Below, piece after piece: positions 44,623 to 53,807 of a stretch of DNA of 64,000 nt; the first letter of the stretch is position 1; each line of letters begins with the position of its first letter. The stretch comes from Orrella marina (GTDB lineage Bacteria > Pseudomonadota > Gammaproteobacteria > Burkholderiales > Burkholderiaceae_B), in assembly GCF_003058465.1 (NCBI RefSeq), contig NZ_CP028901.1, positions 2,170,001-2,234,000 of the forward strand. Direction: 5' to 3'. Position numbers and translations under genes: made by a program. The notes below the pieces were generated by a model. It did not search any database. It was not told the DNA's origin and saw only the letters and a program-made list of their open reading frames with translations.

Positions 44623-46581
44623 TCACAGCGGAATTGCTGTATCCAATGAGCGCAGAAACTTCTTTGCTGACTGAAAGCCGACAACTTGAAAGTCGATTTC
44701 CTCGCCCTGCCTGTCGAAGAAGATAATCCCAGGCGGGCCGAAAAGCCCAAAACGCTTGAGCAGCGCTTGATCGGCCGTATTATTGGCCGTCACATCAGCC
44801 TTGAGCAAAATGACATCTTTCAGCCTGGCCCTAACTTTCGAATCGGTGAACGTAAATAGCTCCATTTCCTTGCACGAAACGCACCAATCCGCCCAGAAGT
44901 CCAGCATCACATAGCGACCATTGGCAGCTTGCAATTGCGCATCAAGTTCAGCAAGGCTTGTGATTTTCTGAAACTGAAGCGTGCCATCAGAACTTTCCTG
45001 GTCGATTGACGCGCTGGAACTCGCAAAGGCGCTCAAGGGCTGCAGGATGTCGCGGCTTCCCGATAATGCGCCGACAAGAATTGCCAAACCCAGCGTCAAA
45101 GCGATTATTCCGACACCCTTTCCAAAGCGAACAACCCCGGGCGAGGTTGCGGGCAGCGGGTCCAGCGCCTTCAAGTACATGGCCGAAATGATAAGCAAGA
45201 CGGCCCACAAAATCATATGGACGACGGCTGGGATTACCGGGGAAACGAGGTAAATGGCGACAGCGAGCATGGTTACGCCAAAGAAATGCTGTACCGACTT
45301 CATCCATGGACCCGCTTTGGGCAACAGTGCCCCTGCTGTCGTCCCAAAGATCAAGAGGGGTACACCCATCCCAATGGCCATCGTGAATAGAGCTAAACCG
45401 CCCAACACCACATCTTCGGTTTGTCCGATGTAAAGCAATGCCCCCGCAAGCGGCGCTGCGACGCACGGCCCCACGATGATGGCCGAGAGCACACCCATCA
45501 AAAACACGCTTACGACCTTACCTCCGCCCCGGCGATTTGCCGCGCCGGCCAATCGAGTCTGTATGGAAGCAGGCATCTGCAACTGGTAAAACCCGAACAT
45601 CGAAAGTGCGAGCAGCACGAAGACGGCCGCAAAACTTCCCAGAACCCACGGGTTTTGCAGATAGGCCGCCAGCATGGTACCGGCCATGCCGGCCGCCACG
45701 CCGGCTAGGGCGTATGTCACTGCCATCGCTAAGACGTACACCAGTGAAAGGCCGAATGCGTGGCGACGGCTCAGCTTGCCCCCCTGACCAATGATCATGC
45801 CCGACAGGATGGGAATCATGGGTAGCATGCACGGGGTAAAAGCTAGAACCAGGCCAAAACCGAAGAATGCCGCGAGCAACGCCCAAGTGTTGCCTTGCGC
45901 GAACAGATCCCGCACCAAACTTGTGTCAGAAACCGGCTTCCTGGCAGCTTGACTGGACGCCGTTCCACTTTCGTCAATCGACTGTTGCTCAACGGCAGGA
46001 TGAATCGAAACTGCGGGCGCAGCCGAATTTGCCAGCGAAATCGTGAGGGTTTGCTCCATTGGCGGGTAGCAAACACCCGTTGGATCGTTGCAGCCCTGGA
46101 AAGATGCGCGCAAACGCAACGACGTGGAAGCATCACCTGCCGGTCGATTCAATGCGATCAAAGCCTCTATCGCGCCGTAATAAACCTCGACCGGCCCGAA
46201 CGTGGGGTCGTCTTTGAGTTTCCCTGGGGGCAGCGATACTTCCGCAATCGCCACATCTGCGGAGTCCTCAATATGGAACGCGATACGATCGCGGTATAGA
46301 TAATAGCCCTCAGCGGCTGTTAATGTGGCAACCAAGGTATCGCGGTTCTGCGCGGAAACGGCAACCTGAAATGCTTCTTCTGGCGGCAGTAATACTTGCT
46401 CTTTAGTTGCGCCGCCAAAAATTCCACGCAATGAATCCAATACACCACCTGATGAAGCGGCGACTAGGATTGGAGCGTCTGAAGCTGTTGCAACCGAGCC
46501 GGCGGCATAGGCGTGGCTAAAGCCAGTTAGCCCTGCCAGAAACAACGTAAGGAACGCTGCTAATAAACGAACTGCTTTCAC
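44623..46581 (-). CDS. dsbD: Thiol:disulfide interchange protein DsbD
   Basis: Inner-membrane protein of 652 residues that carries electrons from cytoplasmic thioredoxin to periplasmic partners (DsbC, CcmG). It has a signal peptide, an N-terminal DsbD-alpha domain with a Cys pair (CNDPTGVCYPP), eight predicted membrane segments (PCMLPMIPILSGMIIG, VGPCVAAPLAGALL with the redox Cys) and a C-terminal thioredoxin domain with WCVSC near residue 565. In a copper island it should repair Cu-induced disulfides and feed the adjacent cytochrome c maturation system. A CopR-type box lies 75 bp upstream. Confidence 0.95.
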   Translation of the reverse strand: MKAVRLLAAFLTLFLAGLTGFSHAYAAGSVATASDAPILVAASSGGVLDSLRGIFGGATKEQVLLPPEEAFQVAVSAQNRDTLVATLTAAEGYYLYRDRIAFHIEDSADVAIAEVSLPPGKLKDDPTFGPVEVYYGAIEALIALNRPAGDASTSLRLRASFQGCNDPTGVCYPPMEQTLTISLANSAAPAVSIHPAVEQQSIDESGTASSQAARKPVSDTSLVRDLFAQGNTWALLAAFFGFGLVLAFTPCMLPMIPILSGMIIGQGGKLSRRHAFGLSLVYVLAMAVTYALAGVAAGMAGTMLAAYLQNPWVLGSFAAVFVLLALSMFGFYQLQMPASIQTRLAGAANRRGGGKVVSVFLMGVLSAIIVGPCVAAPLAGALLYIGQTEDVVLGGLALFTMAIGMGVPLLIFGTTAGALLPKAGPWMKSVQHFFGVTMLAVAIYLVSPVIPAVVHMILWAVLLIISAMYLKALDPLPATSPGVVRFGKGVGIIALTLGLAILVGALSGSRDILQPLSAFASSSASIDQESSDGTLQFQKITSLAELDAQLQAANGRYVMLDFWADWCVSCKEMELFTFTDSKVRARLKDVILLKADVTANNTADQALLKRFGLFGPPGIIFFDRQGEEIDFQVVGFQSAKKFLRSLDTAIPL

Positions 46582-46655
46582 CAGCTACCAACCATACGGG
46601 TTAATGGAAACTAATCAATATAGGCTGCACATGCTGTCAGTCGCATTACCTAGAG

Positions 46656-46671
46656 ATTACATTTTTGTCAT
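46656..46671. promoter_or_regulatory. CopR-type box 4
   Basis: ATTACA TTTT TGTCAT, between the divergent dsbD (leftwards) and the czcI-like/ccm unit (rightwards). It could control both. Confidence 0.7.
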
Positions 46672-46766
46672 GCGACGAAGCCTGCAGTGCTTGTAGGCCG
46701 CAGCTGTGGTAAGAAACTTCTGAGCATTTTGCGAGATGCAGGCGAGTTCGATACAATGCTGCTGCG

Positions 46767-47129
46767 ATGAAAAAGTTCCTCCTCCTTATTCTGCTGGCCA
46801 TACTGCCGCTCCAGGCGTCCTGGGGCGTAGTCGGGATTTATTGCCAGCAAGTGGAGCAGGTATGCGTTGGGATCGACTGTGATAACGACAAAGAAGAGTC
46901 GTCCATTCCGGCCATAGAGCGGCAAGAATCTGCCACTCAAACGCCCAAGGTTATGGATCAGTCTGATCATTCTTGTAATGGCCAGACCGCTACCACGCTT
47001 ACTTCATCCGCTCAACACCTGGTTCCGCCATCGACTTCCGATCTTGCGCTTCGCTCCCATGAGGCGCAGCTAAGCCTGCCTATCCTTGCCGAACGGCCTG
47101 AACGGCCTCAATGGCTTTCGCTCATTTGA
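46767..47129 (+). CDS. CzcI-like small exported protein
   Basis: 120 residues with a signal peptide (MKKFLLLILLAILPLQASWG) followed by VGIYCQQ, the N-terminal pattern of CzcI proteins that precede czcCBA metal efflux operons. Paired Cys (QQVEQVCVGIDCDND) and a His could bind metal. No czc genes are nearby; here it leads towards ccmA after 195 bp. CzcI is regarded as a regulator or periplasmic metal sensor; the role here is inference. A CopR-type box is 95 bp upstream. Confidence 0.6.
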   Translation: MKKFLLLILLAILPLQASWGVVGIYCQQVEQVCVGIDCDNDKEESSIPAIERQESATQTPKVMDQSDHSCNGQTATTLTSSAQHLVPPSTSDLALRSHEAQLSLPILAERPERPQWLSLI

Positions 47130-47324
47130 GCTGACTCGCCGCTATTCGGTTTTCTCTTGCTCCATCCGGCTTAACTACGCCAGATCGCGTTACGTCCAGC
47201 GTGCTCGCAGTCAGTCTCTAAAGCAGCGCTTCATCCATCGGTCGAAGGAATTTGATCGATCAGCGCTATTCCAGGGTGCCCCGGCGCCCGTGGCAATCAA
47301 CATTAGAGCGAGCAACGGTATCCA

Positions 47325-47939
47325 GTGCTTGAAGCAATTAATCTCGTGGGCGTGCGCGGAGAGCGCCGTCTGTTTAACCGCTTGAGTTTTCAGGTTCGGG
47401 CAGGCGAGTGCCTGCTCGTGCAAGGTGAAAACGGCAGCGGCAAAACCACCCTCCTACGCATGCTGGCCGGACTGACTGCATCAGCTGAAGGCGCTATTCG
47501 CTGGAAGGGCCGCCTCCTCGACGAGCAACTGGGCGAGTATCAGCGCGATATGTTGTATTGCGGTCACGGCCTGGGTCTGAAAGAAGACCTGAGTACCATG
47601 GAAAACCTATTGATCAGCGCTGCGTTGGCCGGCATATCGACAACCCCTGCTCTTGTGTCCGACGCTTTGAAAGAAGTTGGTTTAGCGGGGCGAGAAAGCC
47701 TTTCAGTACGAGGATTGTCCCAGGGCCAAAAGCGCCGGGCTGGCTTGGCTCGGCTGCTGCTCCAACAAAGCAGCCTCTGGATCCTCGACGAACCGTTGAC
47801 CGCATTGGATACGGCCGGCTGTCAATGGCTGGTTAATGTGATTGATCGACATTTGCTAGATGGTGGGCTGGTCGTTCTCACGAGCCACCAGCATCTGTCG
47901 TTGGCGGGCACGAGCCACAGCATCAGGATGGGCGCATGA
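47325..47939 (+). CDS. ccmA: Cytochrome c maturation ATPase CcmA
   Basis: 204-residue ABC ATP-binding subunit of the CcmABCD complex that releases holo-CcmE. Walker A GENGSGKTT near residue 40, signature LSQGQKRRAGLARLLL, Walker B LWILDEPLTALD, H-loop LTSHQ. The start is a GTG at 47325 with a weak ribosome site. First gene of a complete ccmABCDEFGHI operon in which most genes overlap by ATGA, indicating tight coupling. Confidence 0.93.
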   Translation: MLEAINLVGVRGERRLFNRLSFQVRAGECLLVQGENGSGKTTLLRMLAGLTASAEGAIRWKGRLLDEQLGEYQRDMLYCGHGLGLKEDLSTMENLLISAALAGISTTPALVSDALKEVGLAGRESLSVRGLSQGQKRRAGLARLLLQQSSLWILDEPLTALDTAGCQWLVNVIDRHLLDGGLVVLTSHQHLSLAGTSHSIRMGA

Positions 47940-48622
47940 AAAGCCCGTTTAATCGCCATCCCATGTATGTGGTGGTACACCGAGATTTGAAACTCGCCCT
48001 ACGACGCAAGTCTGACACCCTCACGCCTCTCTTCTTCTTTGTCATCGTGGTCAGTTTGATCCCATTGGGTGTGGGCGCTGAACGCGAAACACTGCGCCAG
48101 ATTGCGCCCGGAATTCTCTGGGTTTCGGCGCTGCTGGCGAGCATGCTATCGCTCAACAGGCTGTTTGAACAGGATCACGCCGATGGCACGCTCGAACAGA
48201 TGGCTCTTTCACCGACCCCATTAAGCATGCTGGTCGTTGGAAAGGTATTAGCGCATTGGCTGCTGTCTGGTTTGCCCCTGACTGTAATAGCCCCGGTATT
48301 GGCATTGCAGTTTGATCTTCCTATGCCGTCGCTACTGATCCTGTCGCTGTCGCTGGCCATTGGCACTCCCGTACTCAGCCTTATTGGCGCAATTGGTGCG
48401 GGATTGACGCTCGGTATTCGCGGAGGTGGTGTTCTCGTAGCCGTACTCGTGCTTCCGCTTTACGTGCCTGTCCTGATTTTTGGCGCAGGGTCAGTCGAGG
48501 CAATTGCCTCGGGTCTCGGCGCGTCGGCACACCTTTCCATACTGGCTGCTCTCCTGGTTCTAGCCGGCTTTTTCGCACCGTGGGCGGCGACGGCCGCGCT
48601 ACGCGTTGCCTTGGAATATTGA
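47936..48622 (+). CDS. ccmB: Heme exporter subunit CcmB
   Basis: 228 residues, six predicted membrane helices. Typical sequence VVHRDLKLALRRKSDTLTPL at the N-terminus and FEQDHADGTLEQMALSPTPL in the middle. It is the membrane partner of CcmA. Its ATG overlaps the ccmA stop (ATGA). Length is normal. Confidence 0.93.
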   Translation: MKSPFNRHPMYVVVHRDLKLALRRKSDTLTPLFFFVIVVSLIPLGVGAERETLRQIAPGILWVSALLASMLSLNRLFEQDHADGTLEQMALSPTPLSMLVVGKVLAHWLLSGLPLTVIAPVLALQFDLPMPSLLILSLSLAIGTPVLSLIGAIGAGLTLGIRGGGVLVAVLVLPLYVPVLIFGAGSVEAIASGLGASAHLSILAALLVLAGFFAPWAATAALRVALEY

Positions 48623-48630
48623 GCGAACGA

Positions 48631-49368
48631 ATGATTAACTGGTTCAAATTCTCGTCACCCAAAACATTTTACCCATTTGCGGGAAAGCTCATTCCCTGGC
48701 TTGCCGCGATGGCAACCATGCTGGCGATTGCAGGGATGTATGTGGGCTTTTTCGTGGCGCCTACTGATGCACAGCAAGGCGAGGGCTACCGCATTATCTT
48801 TTTTCATGTGCCCGTCTCGTGGATGTCCATGTTGATCTACCTGGCCATGGCTTTCTGGGCTGCAATCGGATTGGTGTTCAATAGCCGGCTTTCAGCCATG
48901 ATGGCATCGGCGCTCGCACCTACAGGCGCGATATTTACCTTTCTGTCGCTCTGGACAGGCGCATTGTGGGGCAAGCCAATGTGGGGAACCTGGTGGGTAT
49001 GGGATGCGCGTCTAACGTCCGAACTCATTCTTCTCTTTTTATACATTGGGTTTATGGCGCTCCAATCTGCGATTGACGAGCCGCGCCGCGCAGACAAGGC
49101 GGGGGCCGTGCTCGCACTCGTCGGCGTAGTCAATATTCCAATCATTTACTTCTCGGTGCAATGGTGGAACACGCTGCATCAAGGAGCTTCCGTCTCGCTG
49201 ACCAAAGCGCCTTCCATGGCGACGATCATGCTCGTGGGCATGCTGCTCATGGTCTTCGCTGCCTGGCTGTATTCAATGGCCATCACATTGGCGCGAGTCC
49301 GCTGCATCATCCTTGAACGCGAGCATCATGCCGACTGGCTGTATCAATTGAAAGAGGTGAAACGATGA
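48631..49368 (+). CDS. ccmC: Heme-handling protein CcmC
   Basis: 245 residues, six membrane helices. The periplasmic tryptophan-rich motif WGKPMWGTWWVWDARLTSEL binds haem and presents it to CcmE; conserved His are in FFHVPVSWMSM and near QWWNTLHQG. The ATG at 48631 follows the ccmB stop by 8 bp. Confidence 0.93.
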   Translation: MINWFKFSSPKTFYPFAGKLIPWLAAMATMLAIAGMYVGFFVAPTDAQQGEGYRIIFFHVPVSWMSMLIYLAMAFWAAIGLVFNSRLSAMMASALAPTGAIFTFLSLWTGALWGKPMWGTWWVWDARLTSELILLFLYIGFMALQSAIDEPRRADKAGAVLALVGVVNIPIIYFSVQWWNTLHQGASVSLTKAPSMATIMLVGMLLMVFAAWLYSMAITLARVRCIILEREHHADWLYQLKEVKR

Positions 49369-49559
49369 ACTGGGCAAGTCCTGGAGAATTCTTTGCCATG
49401 GGTGGCTATAGCACATATGTCTGGGGATCGGTCCTGGTCAGCGCGGCCGCGCTTTGTGCCGAATGGCTTTTTCTTCGCGGGCGCCGCAAAGCAGCGCTAT
49501 TGCACGTGAAGCGCGAAGTAACTTTGCGAAAGGAGCATTCAGATGAAACCTCGACATAG
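49365..49559 (+). CDS. ccmD: Cytochrome c maturation protein CcmD
   Basis: 64 residues with one membrane helix ([20 protein letters not shown]) and a basic tail ([14 protein letters not shown]). It holds CcmE to CcmABC. The start overlaps ccmC (ATGA) and the end overlaps ccmE by 17 bp. Confidence 0.9.
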   Translation: MNWASPGEFFAMGGYSTYVWGSVLVSAAALCAEWLFLRGRRKAALLHVKREVTLRKEHSDETST

Positions 49560-49986
49560 GCGAATCGCCCTCATTACAGGCGGCTTGGCCGCATTTGGCA
49601 TTGCTACCGCACTCGTACTTAACGCGTTTCAAAGCAATCTGGTTTTCTTTTTCACTCCCACGCAAGTCAGTGCGGGCGAGGCGCCCGAGGCGCGTACGTT
49701 CCGTGTCGGAGGCATGGTGCAGACAGGTAGCGTGCAGCGTCAAAGCGACGGACTCACCGTGCAGTTCGTCGTCACTGACACCGCCAAGACGATTCCCGTG
49801 ACCTACTCTGGCATCCTGCCCGATCTGTTCAGCGAAGGCAAAGGGGTCGTGGCACAGGGGAAGCTCGACAAAAACGGACTGTTCCGTGCCGAAGAAGTTC
49901 TTGCTAAGCACGACGAGAACTATATGCCGTCTGAAGCGCAACATGCATTGGACCAGGCTGGCAAGACCATGAATATGAGGCCTTGA
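49543..49986 (+). CDS. ccmE: Heme chaperone CcmE
   Basis: 147 residues: N-terminal anchor ([20 protein letters not shown]) and OB-fold. The haem-attaching histidine is in [10 protein letters not shown], the canonical H-x3-Y form rather than the CxxxY variant. It receives haem from CcmC and passes it to CcmF. Confidence 0.94.
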   Translation: MKPRHRRIALITGGLAAFGIATALVLNAFQSNLVFFFTPTQVSAGEAPEARTFRVGGMVQTGSVQRQSDGLTVQFVVTDTAKTIPVTYSGILPDLFSEGKGVVAQGKLDKNGLFRAEEVLAKHDENYMPSEAQHALDQAGKTMNMRP

Positions 49987-49992
49987 CGAAAA

Positions 49993-51954
49993 ATGATTCC
50001 AGAAATTGGCCACTTTTCCCTGATTGCAACCCTATTCATCGCGCTCGCTCAAGGCGGCTTAGCCCTCGTTGGAGCAGCGCAAGGTCATGCTGCCTGGATC
50101 GCCTTTGCACGGCCCGCCGCGCGTGCCCAGTTCCTGTTGGTGGTCGTAAGCTTCGCAAGCCTGACTTGGGCGTTTATTGCGAAGGACTTCTCTGTGGCTT
50201 ACGTCGCAGAGAACTCCAATTCGCGGCTGCCGCTGATGTACAGGATATCGGCCGTCTGGGGCGGTCATGAAGGCTCACTCTTGCTCTGGATGCTGATGCA
50301 AACAGGCTGGGCTTACGCGGTCAGTCGATTTTCAAGACAGCTGCCTGACGCTATGGTCGCCCGCGTACTGGGCGTCCTCGGATTAGTTACCGTCGGATTC
50401 TTGTTGTTTGTGCTACTGACTTCCAACCCGTTCGAACGACTCACGCCAGCCCCTATCGACGGTTTGGACTTGAACCCCCTTTTACAGGATGTCGGCCTGA
50501 TCTTCCACCCGCCATTACTCTATATGGGATACGTCGGTTTCTCGGTAGCCTTCGCGTTTGCCATCGCCGCGTTGCTGGCGGGGCAGCTCGATTCAACATG
50601 GGCGCGTTGGTCCCGCCCTTGGGCCACCGCAGCATGGCTGTTCTTAACACTGGGGATAGCGCTCGGAAGCTGGTGGGCCTATTACGAGCTAGGTTGGGGT
50701 GGATGGTGGTTCTGGGACCCTGTCGAAAACTCTTCGTTTATCCCCTGGTTGGTCGGCACAGCCCTGATTCATTCTTTGGCGGTGACTGAAAAACGGGCAA
50801 GCTTCAAGAACTGGACGGTGTTGCTTGCTATCAGCACGTTTTCGTTCTCGTTGCTGGGTGCTTTCCTGGTGCGCTCGGGCGTATTGACATCGGTACACAC
50901 TTTTGCCACCGATCCCCGCCGAGGCGTATTCATACTAATGCTGTTTGCTGTGGTCGTAGGCTCCTCCCTATTTCTATTCGCGCTACGCGCTCCGAAAGTT
51001 GGGATGGGGGGGCGGTTCGCGGCAATATCCAGAGAATCGTTGCTACTGGTGAATAACGTAGTACTCGCCGTTGCCACCGGCGCTGTCCTTCTCGGAACCC
51101 TGTATCCGCTGTTCATTGACGCGCTGGGCCTGGGCAAGCTCTCTGTGGGGCCACCATACTTCAATGCGGTCTTCATCCCATTGATGATACCTGCGCTGAT
51201 CTTAATAGCCGTTGGCCCAGTCGCCAACTGGAAGACAGCAAAACTCGGCGCAATGGCCAAGCACCTACGCCTTCCAGCAGTCGTTGCACTCGCGGTGGGC
51301 TTGGTCACCCCATTTCTACTGGGTCGCTGGTCGATCTTCATTGCAATTGGCATTACGCTGGCGGCATGGATCGCTGCCTCAGTGCTTACGGGCGTTCTTG
51401 ATCGCATGCGTGCCACGCGTAGCGGTTTACTGGCGCAGCCGCGCAGCTGGCTCGGCATGCACATGGCACATCTGGGCATCGCCGTATTCGTCGTTGGCGT
51501 CACGCTTGTCACAGGCTACGAGACCGAACAGGACGTTCGCATGATGCCGGGAGACTCCGTAAGCGCAGGTGGCTATGACCTCACTTTCTTGGGGGTCCGA
51601 AACGCCCAAGGTCCTAACTACATGGCAGAAGTGGGCGACATCGAGCTTGCACGAAACGGCCAGGTGCTACGCACCTTGCATCCTGAGAAGAGAACGTACG
51701 CGTCATCGCCGATGCCGATGACCGAAGCGGCCATTGATGCGAACGGGTTGCGCCACGTATATGCAGCACTAGGAGAACCGCTTGGCGACGGCGCCTGGAG
51801 TGTGCGCGTTTACTACAAGCCTTTCGTAGATTGGATTTGGGTTGGATGCATCCTGATGGCTCTCGGCGGATTGTTGGCCATTAGTGATCGCCGTTATCGA
51901 CTCAAGCGGCGTAATCCACGAACTTCCGCGCCATCACAGAGGACATCGTCATGA
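49993..51954 (+). CDS. ccmF: Heme lyase subunit CcmF
   Basis: 653 residues, a polytopic membrane protein. The tryptophan-rich WWD-type motif WAYYELGWGGWWFWDPVENS and conserved His residues (AVWGGHEGSLLLW, DVGLIFHPPLLYMGYVG, NWTVLL region) are present. It ligates haem to apocytochrome CxxCH together with CcmH and CcmI. The ATG at 49993 is 6 bp after ccmE. Confidence 0.95.
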   Translation: MIPEIGHFSLIATLFIALAQGGLALVGAAQGHAAWIAFARPAARAQFLLVVVSFASLTWAFIAKDFSVAYVAENSNSRLPLMYRISAVWGGHEGSLLLWMLMQTGWAYAVSRFSRQLPDAMVARVLGVLGLVTVGFLLFVLLTSNPFERLTPAPIDGLDLNPLLQDVGLIFHPPLLYMGYVGFSVAFAFAIAALLAGQLDSTWARWSRPWATAAWLFLTLGIALGSWWAYYELGWGGWWFWDPVENSSFIPWLVGTALIHSLAVTEKRASFKNWTVLLAISTFSFSLLGAFLVRSGVLTSVHTFATDPRRGVFILMLFAVVVGSSLFLFALRAPKVGMGGRFAAISRESLLLVNNVVLAVATGAVLLGTLYPLFIDALGLGKLSVGPPYFNAVFIPLMIPALILIAVGPVANWKTAKLGAMAKHLRLPAVVALAVGLVTPFLLGRWSIFIAIGITLAAWIAASVLTGVLDRMRATRSGLLAQPRSWLGMHMAHLGIAVFVVGVTLVTGYETEQDVRMMPGDSVSAGGYDLTFLGVRNAQGPNYMAEVGDIELARNGQVLRTLHPEKRTYASSPMPMTEAAIDANGLRHVYAALGEPLGDGAWSVRVYYKPFVDWIWVGCILMALGGLLAISDRRYRLKRRNPRTSAPSQRTSS

Positions 51955-52469
51955 ATCGTTTCTTATGGCCTCTTCTTGGGTTTCTTGTGCTGGTCGGCTT
52001 TCTGGCTTTCGGCCTGACTCTGAAACCGAGCGAAGTACCATCACCCTTTATCGACAAGCCCGCGCCCGGTTTTACTTTGCCCCAGCTCGCTGCACCGGAG
52101 GAGACATTCTCCCCGGAAGAGATGAAAGGCCAGGTCTGGCTGTTGAACATCTGGGCCTCGTGGTGTTATGCCTGCCTTCAAGAGCACCCCGTTATCACGA
52201 ATCTGGCGCAAAGCGTCCCAATTGTCGGCCTCAATTACAAGGATAAACGCGACGAAGCGATTGCTTGGCTTGATCGCTATGGAAACGGATATATCGTCTC
52301 TGCATCGGATACAGACGGACGCGTAGGCATCAACTACGGCGTGTACGGGGTTCCGGAAACCTTCGTCATCGATAAGGCCGGATTCATTCGCTACAAGCAT
52401 ATTGGCGCTGTGGATGAAAAGACTGCACGCGATACGCTTTTACCGCTGATACGGGAGCTCAACCGATGA
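51951..52469 (+). CDS. ccmG: Periplasmic thioredoxin CcmG/DsbE
   Basis: 172 residues with an N-terminal anchor (MNRFLWPLLGFLVLVGFLAF) and a thioredoxin fold. The active site reads WASWCYACLQEHP (C-Y-A-C, a variant of the usual WCPxC). It keeps the apocytochrome thiols reduced and takes electrons from DsbD, whose gene is 5 kb away. The ATG overlaps the ccmF stop. Confidence 0.94.
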   Translation: MNRFLWPLLGFLVLVGFLAFGLTLKPSEVPSPFIDKPAPGFTLPQLAAPEETFSPEEMKGQVWLLNIWASWCYACLQEHPVITNLAQSVPIVGLNYKDKRDEAIAWLDRYGNGYIVSASDTDGRVGINYGVYGVPETFVIDKAGFIRYKHIGAVDEKTARDTLLPLIRELNR

Positions 52470-52912
52470 AACGATGGTGGCTTATCCTGTTGTGCGCTGT
52501 GATCTCCGCACCAGTCTGGGCAGCGGACCGCGCGGCGGAAGAGCGAATGCTTAACATTGCCTCAGAGTTGCGATGCCTGGTATGCCAGAACGAGTCTATC
52601 GCCGCCTCCCGCGCCGATCTTGCCGTGGACTTACGCCAACAAATACGCGAACAAATCCACGCGGGTCAAACTGATCAGGAAATCAGGGCATATATGGTTG
52701 ATCGTTACGGTGATTTCATCCTCTATCGACCGCCATTGCAGGCCACAACAATACTGCTTTGGTTCGGGCCCTTGCTGCTTCTTGTATTCGGCTTACTTGT
52801 GCTCACACTGACACTACGACACCGCATGCGCAGCATGACTGACAGATTACTAAGCGACGAAGAACGCAAACGGGCCGAGGCGCTGCTGAAGCTCAACAAT
52901 ATCCCGGATTGA
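52466..52912 (+). CDS. ccmH: Cytochrome c maturation protein CcmH
   Basis: 148 residues: signal peptide, then LRCLVCQNESIAASRADLAV with the redox LRCxxCQ motif, a three-helix bundle and a C-terminal membrane helix (ILLWFGPLLLLVFGLLVLTL). The ATG overlaps ccmG (ATGA). It is the short form of CcmH; the TPR half is the separate ccmI gene. Confidence 0.94.
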   Translation: MKRWWLILLCAVISAPVWAADRAAEERMLNIASELRCLVCQNESIAASRADLAVDLRQQIREQIHAGQTDQEIRAYMVDRYGDFILYRPPLQATTILLWFGPLLLLVFGLLVLTLTLRHRMRSMTDRLLSDEERKRAEALLKLNNIPD

Positions 52913-52914
52913 CT

Positions 52915-53787
52915 ATGAATTTTCCCTTTATCATCATCGCAGCCTTGCTAATCGGCGGTGCCACTCTGTGGCTCTGTGCGGTCCTTTGGCGAGGTCCTAA
53001 GCAGGTGAACCGCGTAGAGCACGGCGGCGTGAATACCGCCGTGCTGCGCGACCAATGGGCCGAGCTTGAGCGGGACCACGCCCATGGCACTATTTCGGCC
53101 AATGATTTGGCTGAGGCCAGAGCCGACTTGCAACGACGCGCTTTGGACGAAGCGGAATCATCGAAAGCGGGTTCAGCTACCAACGCCGGAAGCAGGCACG
53201 CCGCCATAGCGCTTGCCATTGTGCTGCCTATCGCGGCGACGCTGACCTATCTGTACTTAGGAAATCCTGCCGCGATAAGCCCGTCGTCGGCTCCAGGCAC
53301 CAGTGTGATCACGCAAGCGGATGTGCAGGCCATGGTAGCTTCTCTGGAGGGGCGACTGAAACAGAATCCCGACGATCCGGCAGGCTGGCTCATGTTGGCT
53401 CGTTCTTATCGACATTTTGGACGATACGAAGAAGCCGCCAACGCATTCTCAAATGCCACGAATCTCGTCCAGACCGATCCATTGGCATTGGCAGAATATG
53501 CGGAGACACTAGCACGAACACGAAGCTCGGGCTTTGAGGGAGAACCGACCCGGTTGCTTGAGCGCGCATTGTCGCTCAGCCCTGGGTCACCGATGCCCCT
53601 AACACTTGCTGGCGCGGCAGCCATGCAACGTGAAGACTATCCTGCCGCCATTAATTACTGGGGTAAACTACTGGAAGTGCTTCCACCTGATTCGGATGCA
53701 GCAAAGGTGGTCTCCGAGAGCATCGAACACGCGCGAAAACAGCAGGCTGACCTGGCCCGCAGGTCAGCTACCGACGTCCCGCAGTAG
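52915..53787 (+). CDS. ccmI: Cytochrome c maturation protein CcmI
   Basis: 290 residues: two membrane segments (FPFIIIAALLIGGATLWLCA; IALAIVLPIAATLTYLYLGN) with a soluble loop between, then TPR repeats (AGWLMLARSYRHFGRYEEAA, FSNATNLVQTDPLALAEYAE). It chaperones apocytochrome c. The ATG is at 52915; a TTG at 52909 overlapping the ccmH stop is also possible. Last gene of the operon. Confidence 0.92.
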   Translation: MNFPFIIIAALLIGGATLWLCAVLWRGPKQVNRVEHGGVNTAVLRDQWAELERDHAHGTISANDLAEARADLQRRALDEAESSKAGSATNAGSRHAAIALAIVLPIAATLTYLYLGNPAAISPSSAPGTSVITQADVQAMVASLEGRLKQNPDDPAGWLMLARSYRHFGRYEEAANAFSNATNLVQTDPLALAEYAETLARTRSSGFEGEPTRLLERALSLSPGSPMPLTLAGAAAMQREDYPAAINYWGKLLEVLPPDSDAAKVVSESIEHARKQQADLARRSATDVPQ

Positions 53788-53807
53788 CTGCCCATGCAGG
53801 CAACACC

